Positions 58,125 through 64,000 of a stretch of 64,000 nucleotides of DNA are shown one piece after another. Each line of letters starts with the position of its first letter. Within the stretch, counting starts at the first letter, position 1. The DNA comes from Caprimulgus europaeus. Lineage: Eukaryota > Chordata > Aves > Caprimulgiformes > Caprimulgidae. A program made the position numbers and the translations under genes. The notes below the pieces were generated by a model. It ran no database searches. It worked only from the letters and a program-made list of their open reading frames with translations, and was not told the origin of the DNA. The stretch spans positions 123,616,023-123,680,022 of the forward strand of contig OU015523.1 in NCBI GenBank assembly GCA_907165065.1, in the 5' to 3' direction.

Positions 58125-58862
58125 ATCACAGAATCACAAAGTGTCAGGGCTTGGAAGGGACCTCGAAAGCTCATCCAGTCCAACCCCCCTGCCAGAGCAG
58201 GAACACCCAGATGAGATCACACAGGAAGGCGTCCATGGGGGTCTTGAACATCTCCAGAGAAGGAGACTCCACACCCTCCCTGGGCAGCCTGTCCCAGGGC
58301 TCTGGCACCCTCACAGGAAAGAAGTTCCTTCTCAAATCCAAGCGGAACCTCCTGTGTTCCAGCTCACACCCATTGCCCCTTGTCCTATCACTGAACACCA
58401 CTGAGAAGAGCCTGGCTCCATCCTCCTGACACTCACCCTTCATATATTTATAAACATTAATGAGGTCCCCCCTCAGTCTCCTCTTCTCCAAGCTGAAGAG
58501 GCCCAGCTCCCTCAGCCTTTCCTCATCAGGGAGATGCTCCACTCCCTTCATCACCTTGGTGGCTCTGTGCTGGACTCTCTCCAGCAGCAACCTGTCCTTC
58601 TTGAACTGTGGGGCCCAGAACTGGACACAATATTCCAGATGTGGCCTCACCAGGGCAGAGTAGAGGGGGAGGAGAACCTCTCTTGACCTACTGACCACAG
58701 CCCTTCTAATGCACCCCAGGATGCCATTGGCCTTCCTGGCCACAAGGGCACGGTGCTGGCTCATGGTCATCCTGCTGTCCACCAGGACTCCCAGATCCCT
58801 TTCCCCTACACTGCTCTCTAGGAGATCATCTCCCAGCCTATACTGGAACCTGGTTCCCTGCC
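58125..58862 (-). mobile_element. CR1 LINE fragment, 'gtcagggattgg' group
   Basis: About 740 bp and closely similar to 41374-42170 over their shared length. It is 5' truncated at 'ctatactggaacctggttcc', somewhat inside the other copy's breakpoint. Confidence 0.96.
58171..58862 (-). pseudogene. CR1 ORF2 C-terminal remnant, frame fully open
   Basis: An open frame of 256 codons runs from 58941 to the stop at 58171. About the first 26 codons come from flanking DNA beyond the element. The CR1 part reads in order [60 protein letters not shown] and [18 protein letters not shown], and ends LLWQGGWTG-stop. The lack of stops or frameshifts over ~690 bp fits a fairly recent insertion. The enzyme domains are missing. 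Confidence 0.9.
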
Positions 58863-61398
58863 CAAGATCTGAAAGAAGTCCCAAAGAAACTAGAGTGCAT
58901 TTGTTCTTGGGTACAGTTTTCTTGGTTAAAATGTAAAACATGGAGAGTACTTCACATTAAATACTTTGCTGGATGGATGGCCAAGCCAGTTGCTGTCATT
59001 TCTTGAACATATTGAGAAGGTCCTGAAAAAAATACTGGTGTATTCATCAAATTCAGAGAAAGCACCTCTGCAAGCATGAATTCAGCAAGAAATTTTAAGA
59101 TTAGATAATTTATTTTAAGATAAAATAAATTAAAAAAAAACAAACACAAAAAAAAGATCACCAACTAACAATACTTTTCTTTTTGTTGCAATGGTTCTTC
59201 CAGATTACTGAAACTCAAGGGGAAATAAACATTAAAATTACTGTTTCCTGGATAAGCCCACTTGACTTCAAAGCCACCAGTATCCAGACTGGCTAAACCA
59301 GAAGGCTCTTAATTCCAAAAGGAAAGAGTTGGCCAAGATGCAAAGAAATTTAAAACTATAAAACTTTTTTTTTCCTAAAAATAAATTTTAAAAAAAGGTA
59401 ACTTCCAGACTAGAGAAGTATATTTGGAAAGTATATATGGGAGCAGAAAAAAAAAGGGTTATTTATCCCTCTGCCATTCTGAGATCCTGTTGTAGAAGGT
59501 TGCAGAGAGTTTCTCAGCTGGGTAACTGCTCAGACTGGAGAATGGGAAAGGAAGATGCAATTAAGAAATATAAATCAGACAGAGGTATAAACACCAAGGA
59601 AGCTGTGCCTGATGCTGAAAAGACACAGTAGGAGGGAAAGGAGCATCTATTTTATGCAGTGAGGAAGAAGAAGAGGAAGAATCCCAACTCACCACTCATA
59701 CTTCAGGTCACTAATGGGAAGATGTGCAGCAGGAAAATACAAGGACTGCATTTAGCAAGAATTAATTTACTCAGATGTGCACAAAGTTGTAACCTAAAAT
59801 ACTCTCTATTAACAGGGTAAAGAGTTACTTGAGGAGCAGGAAAAATATCATTCACCAGGAACAGTAATTTTTGGATGCTGTTGTTTGTACCAAGTTAATA
59901 AAATCCCCTCAAGCACCCTCCAAGCCAACAAACCTTCCCCTCAAGGTATTCCAGGGTAAGAAACTCTTGAGGTCAATCCCTTTCCCAGTCCTTACAAGGT
60001 GTTTATAGTGTCTAACACAATCTCCCCATTTATAAAAGTGTCCAGGATGCTGCTGGTCTTCAAGGGTTCATTGAAAGCACAAGGGATCTGGCATAAGAAG
60101 TTAGCAGGTTAATCTATCATCATCATCAGAAGAGACAAATGGGGGGGGAAAAAATGTAATAAATTTGTGTTCTTCATGTCTTTGTTCCCAAATCTGTCAA
60201 TCTAGGTGTTTCTGCATGTCTTAAGAACTATTTACAACTGAAAACAGGGAATCCAACATGAATGCTCAGTCTGGAGGAATTTCAGACCTCCAATTTTCCC
60301 TGCATCCATGAGATGTGAGCATCAAGGTCCAGGTAAAGCATGGGAGATAACAAGAGCTTCCACACTACTTGCCAGAACCAGAAGACTTTCTTTCTCAGCT
60401 AGAACACAGTTTCTAAACCAAGACTGATATCTTCACATCAAGATTAGAGTGCAGCTGATGTGTGACAGCAGGTCTGTCTGGCTCACAGTTGATGTGACAG
60501 TCACTTGAGTTTCTCTGTCAATCTCCAGCAGACCATTACCTCCAACAGGTCCTTCTTCATTCCCAGGAGAATGATCCTATTTTGGGGATCTGTGGACTTA
60601 TCAGCAATATGTTTGACTAGGGTTGGTTGTTTTTTTTCCCCCTCCATCTCTGCTATCTCTTAAGCTGGTTTAAGAAGTTAAGTTTATATAACTCCTAACC
60701 TTATGTAAGAGTTCTTCTGGGTTACAATGGGAAGGAAGTACTTTCTTCTGACCTGAATTCTGGCATTATTAGCACATCTTCCAGATCTCTATCAGCCTCA
60801 CTGAAACCACTCATTTCAGAAATGTAAAACAAAACACTTAGCTCCCTCAAATTGAAGTATTTTAGATACTAGACCACAGAGTGCTTTCCTAACTAGACAG
60901 TGGCTGTTTCTCCTGAAAAGGAATAATTGAGAAACAACACCTGAAGGAGCATCTTACCTTTTCCAACATGGTCAAACCACAGCTCAAATATCATGTAAAT
61001 CTAATTTCAGAAGCTCTTAAGCCAAAGAAGCTGGGGAGAAACAATACATGCAAGTCAGCAAGAAGCTGATCAAGAAATCCCAAGGGTGGATGAGACAGAA
61101 GACACCTAATTGATGAAAAAAGTCATTCTAATCTCTGCACCCATTAGAGGTAATTGAGTTAAATTAATTATTTCCCTCAGCTCTTCTAAACCCATAGATG
61201 TCAAGTGAGGGAAATGAATCAAAATTTGCATATTCTTCCTGCCCTCTTCAGTTGAGCCACTGATTTTACTACTTTTATTTCAAAGCAGGTCAAAAAGAAA
61301 TCTAAGCAATTGCTAGAAAACTTCTCCTTTTCCAGCCAATTCAAACAACACCACTTGAGTTTGTTTTTTTTTTTAATTTGTTGGGAATAACCCCAGGC
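58863..61398. other. No gene seen
   Basis: About 2.5 kb of unique-looking DNA with A-rich runs (about 59130-59155 and 59365-59398) and a purine-rich patch at about 59660-59680. Confidence 0.5.
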
Positions 61399-62119
61399 AC
61401 CAGGACAGGTTGGGGGTTGACCTGCTGAAAGCAGCCCCACAGAGAAAAACCTGGGAGTGCAGGTAGATGACCAGTTGCCCATGAGCCATCAATGTGTCCT
61501 TGTGGCCAGGAAGGCCACCAGTGTCCTGGGGGGCATTAAACAGAGCGTGGCCAGCAGGTCAAGGGAGGTTCTCCTCCCCCTCTGCTCTGCCCTGGTGAGG
61601 CCACATCTGGAGTGTTGTGTCCAGTTCTGGGCTCCCCAGTTCCAGAGGGACAGGGATCTTCTGGAGAGAGTCCAGTGGAGGCCACAGAGATGCTGAGGGG
61701 CCGGAGCATCTCCTGTGTGAGGAGAGGCTGAGAGAGCTGGGACTGTTCAGCCTGGAGAAGAGAAGACTGAGAGGGGATCTGATCAATGTCTATAAATATC
61801 TAAAGGGTGGGTGTCAAGAGGATGGGGCCAGACTCTTTTCAGTGGTGGCCAGCGACAGGAGAAGCACAAGCACAACGGGCACAAACTGGAACACAGGAGG
61901 TTCCACTTAAACATGAGGAAAAACTTTTTTACTGGGAAGGTGCCAGAGCCCTGGGCCAGGCTGCCCAGAGAGGGTGTGGAGTCTCCATCTCTGGAGATGT
62001 CCAAACCCACCTGGACACTTTCCTGTGCAACCTGGTGTAGGGAACCTGCTTTGGCAGGGGGGTTGGACTGGATGATCTCCTGAGCTCCCTTCCAACCCCA
62101 CCAGTCTGGGATTCTGTGA
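61399..62119 (+). mobile_element. CR1 LINE fragment, 'gatgatctcctgagc' group, long copy
   Basis: About 720 bp. The frame is broken between two readable halves. The first half shows [20 protein letters not shown] (61457-61696). The second shows [20 protein letters not shown] and [20 protein letters not shown] (61617-61910). The end is 'ccagtctgggattctgtga'. It is the longer relative of the 49961 copy. Confidence 0.95.
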
Positions 62120-62524
62120 ATTGCACACCAGTCAAACACACAGCAGAACCTAGATCCCTTGGCTCACACTTTTCCAAGTTCACTTATGGGAAGAGCATTC
62201 ACACAGAAGTATCTGAGACAAAAACATTTAACTCCTTTGGAGCATGGATTGGAAATACTGATGGCCTGTGGCCCTGGATACATGCTTGTGAGCCTTCATT
62301 TCTTCATCTCATCAACCAAGGCAAAACATGGTACTGTTCTGCAGAAAACACAGATGGACTGTGTTGTCCATTGCACCAGTAGGACCAGTGTGACCAGTTC
62401 TAGGTTGTCTCCTGCCCAGAGCTGCCACTGACACACTGGTGTTAACCACACTGTGTAAGAACATTGGTGAGCAAGGTACATCCATGGGCTGAATGATATC
62501 ACCTCAAAGTATCCTAAGGATCAC
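62120..62524. other. No gene or repeat recognised
   Basis: Spacer between two plus-strand CR1 copies of different groups. Confidence 0.45.
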
Positions 62525-62719
62525 GAGGGTGGTGAAACAGGGGCACAAGTTTCCCAGAGAAGTGGTAGAAGTTCCATCCCTGGAAATATTCAAGGTCAGG
62601 TTGGACAGGGCTTTGAGCAACCTGATTTGGTTGAAGATGTCCCTGCTCATTGCATGGGGGTTGGATTAGATGACCTTGAAAGGTCCCTTCCAACCTAAAT
62701 TAATTTCTGATTCTATGAA
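62525..62719 (+). mobile_element. CR1 LINE 3' end fragment
   Basis: About 195 bp, from 'gagggtggtgaaacaggggc' to 'aatttctgattctatgaaa'. It belongs to the group of 1496 and 4003, with 'ctcattgcatggg' in place of 'ctcactgcaggg'. Confidence 0.9.
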
Positions 62720-64000
62720 AACACAGGAAGCAAATAGAACAAACTATTGCTTACTAGCCAACATGGAAAAAAAAGGCTTTTCAGGAACTTAAAAGACCAA
62801 AGGTGTTGCATTTCCTTCACAGACCCATGCCAATTTTTCTCTCATGCATCAAGGCACCATAGAGAAACTAGGAACCATGTGCTCAGGCAGCTTCCACACA
62901 GGAAAGAAGTTTTGGAGAGTTGTCTCTGCCTCTTGGCCAGGGAGAGCACAACACAGTGACCTGGGAAAAAATGACCATGACTCACACTGTGTTCAGAAAG
63001 GACTTAGAAAGAGGACTCAGGAAAATTTAGTGTTTTCCCTTTTTTTCTCCCCCCTTTCTAAATGGATATTTCCATTAGAGAAACAAAACACTTGACCAAG
63101 CTTTAAAGCAGCCTCAGGCTTACAACCAACGTATAAACTCCAAAAGAGTGTGGCTAGTCAGGATGGAAACATCTTTTCCAGCAGAAACCACTCAAACTAT
63201 CAGTGTTGGCCAAACTGCTGTAAATCATCATCATCTCCATCTTTAATTCTGGCTATTAACTTCTAAGCTTTCACAGCAATTCTATATATTCCAGCAAGTT
63301 GGGGTTTTGGATCATGCTGCTTTCCAAGAATGTCCATTTTCTCTTTAGCACTACAGCAATTTCAAGCTCTTGAGCAGGCTGTGAGACTTCAGTTAAGAAA
63401 GATCTCATCCTTTAGCTTGGATCTTCCTCAGTAGTATTTAAAAAATAGGTAATAACATTTTCACTAGGCTAGAGAACTTTGTCCCAGTATTACGAATATC
63501 TCACAAAATCAACTTGGATTTTATGTATTTTCAACTGGAGTTGTTTGCTGTTCAATCTCCTGCCAAGCCCTCAAGAGCTTCAGATTTTCTCCTTTTTTTG
63601 TTCCATTTAGTATTGACTAACTAAAGCCTGTTATATTTCTTGCAAACAGCTGATACCACCTGCTTCCAGCAGCAGGGACAAGAGCGAGAGCGTCGCGCAC
63701 CCGTTTCTATTCCGGTGACGTTACGCAAGCATCATCTTCACACACCACCTACACCTCAGTCCTCAACCTGTTTGGCTTCACAGCATCCCTCTAGAGTGAA
63801 AACAAGGAGGCAGCTCCATGTCTTGTCTAGCTCCATCTTTCAACAGGCTGCTCGTGTTTCTTTTCACAGCTTCACAAGGTTTTGTTCCCCAAGCTGGAGA
63901 AGTATCTTTGCCACCTAGCACTTGTTCAGCCCATAGGTTTGAACCCAGCATATGCAGCTTGCTCAGCACACTCAAACTAAAAGACCCCTCTCTCTGCAAC
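62720..64000. other. No gene seen; CpG/bZIP-type block at 63.7 kb
   Basis: Unique-looking to the window edge. The CpG-bearing segment is listed separately. Confidence 0.5.
63683..63732. promoter_or_regulatory. CpG-bearing block with CRE/C/EBP-like site
   Basis: About eight CpGs in 45 bp, against a CpG-poor background. The block ends in 'ggtgacgttacgcaagcatc', which joins a TGACG half-site to a TTACGCAA C/EBP-type site. It lies on the upstream side of GDPD5, so an enhancer or an edge of a 5' exon is possible. No proof comes from the sequence alone. Confidence 0.35.

Larger units (their letters stand above)
40549..64000 (-). other. GDPD5: Inferred GDPD5 intron 1 or 5' flank
   Basis: The acceptor at 40549-40550 means a non-coding first exon lies at higher coordinates. 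No CpG island or recognisable promoter is seen up to 64000, so exon 1 may lie beyond the window. The small CpG-bearing block near 63.7 kb is the only candidate for a regulatory or exonic piece. Confidence 0.5.

Overview
The window is vertebrate nuclear DNA, almost certainly from a bird. It holds about 27 fragments of CR1 non-LTR retrotransposons in both orientations, two decayed LTRs of an avian-type endogenous retrovirus, many microsatellites, strong CpG depletion and no prokaryotic gene organisation. The CR1 load is high for a bird. Woodpeckers, other Piciformes and hornbills are known for such loads, but a narrower assignment from this window is only a guess.

I can support one protein-coding exon. 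On the minus strand at 40374-40548 lies a spliced exon carrying the start codon and first 39 codons of GDPD5 (GDE2), a six-pass membrane glycerophosphodiester phosphodiesterase that releases GPI-anchored proteins and drives motor-neuron differentiation. It has a polypyrimidine tract with acceptor, a short 5' UTR with a 3-codon upstream ORF, an in-frame stop before the ATG, Cys25 and a good donor site. By inference, 1-40373 is the following intron, at least in its part nearest the exon, and 40549-64000 is intron 1 or the 5' flank. I found no second GDPD5 exon and no promoter CpG island.

Layout: 1-10.9 kb holds CR1 copies of several subfamilies and an AT-rich microsatellite. 11.4-12.1 kb is a plus-strand LTR containing (AT)n and (GA)n tracts. 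12.1-21.9 kb is mostly unique, with a young CR1 at 16.7 kb and a small CpG-dense block at 18.5 kb. 21.9-23.0 kb is a nearly perfect 1.06-kb array of a 10-bp all-purine unit (about 106 copies). 27.2-27.6 kb is a minus-strand LTR of the same type as the first. 28.7-39.7 kb holds more CR1s, one of them broken by an inverted copy of DNA from 0.7 kb away. The GDPD5 exon follows at 40.4 kb. 41.4-64 kb holds further CR1s, including two with long open remnants of the ORF2 C-terminus, a perfect 22-bp hairpin at 49.7 kb and a CpG/bZIP-type block at 63.7 kb.

I see no operon, CRISPR array, intact mobile element or new protein system. The most notable signals are the purine array, the three inverted-repeat scars and the GDPD5 exon with its upstream ORF.
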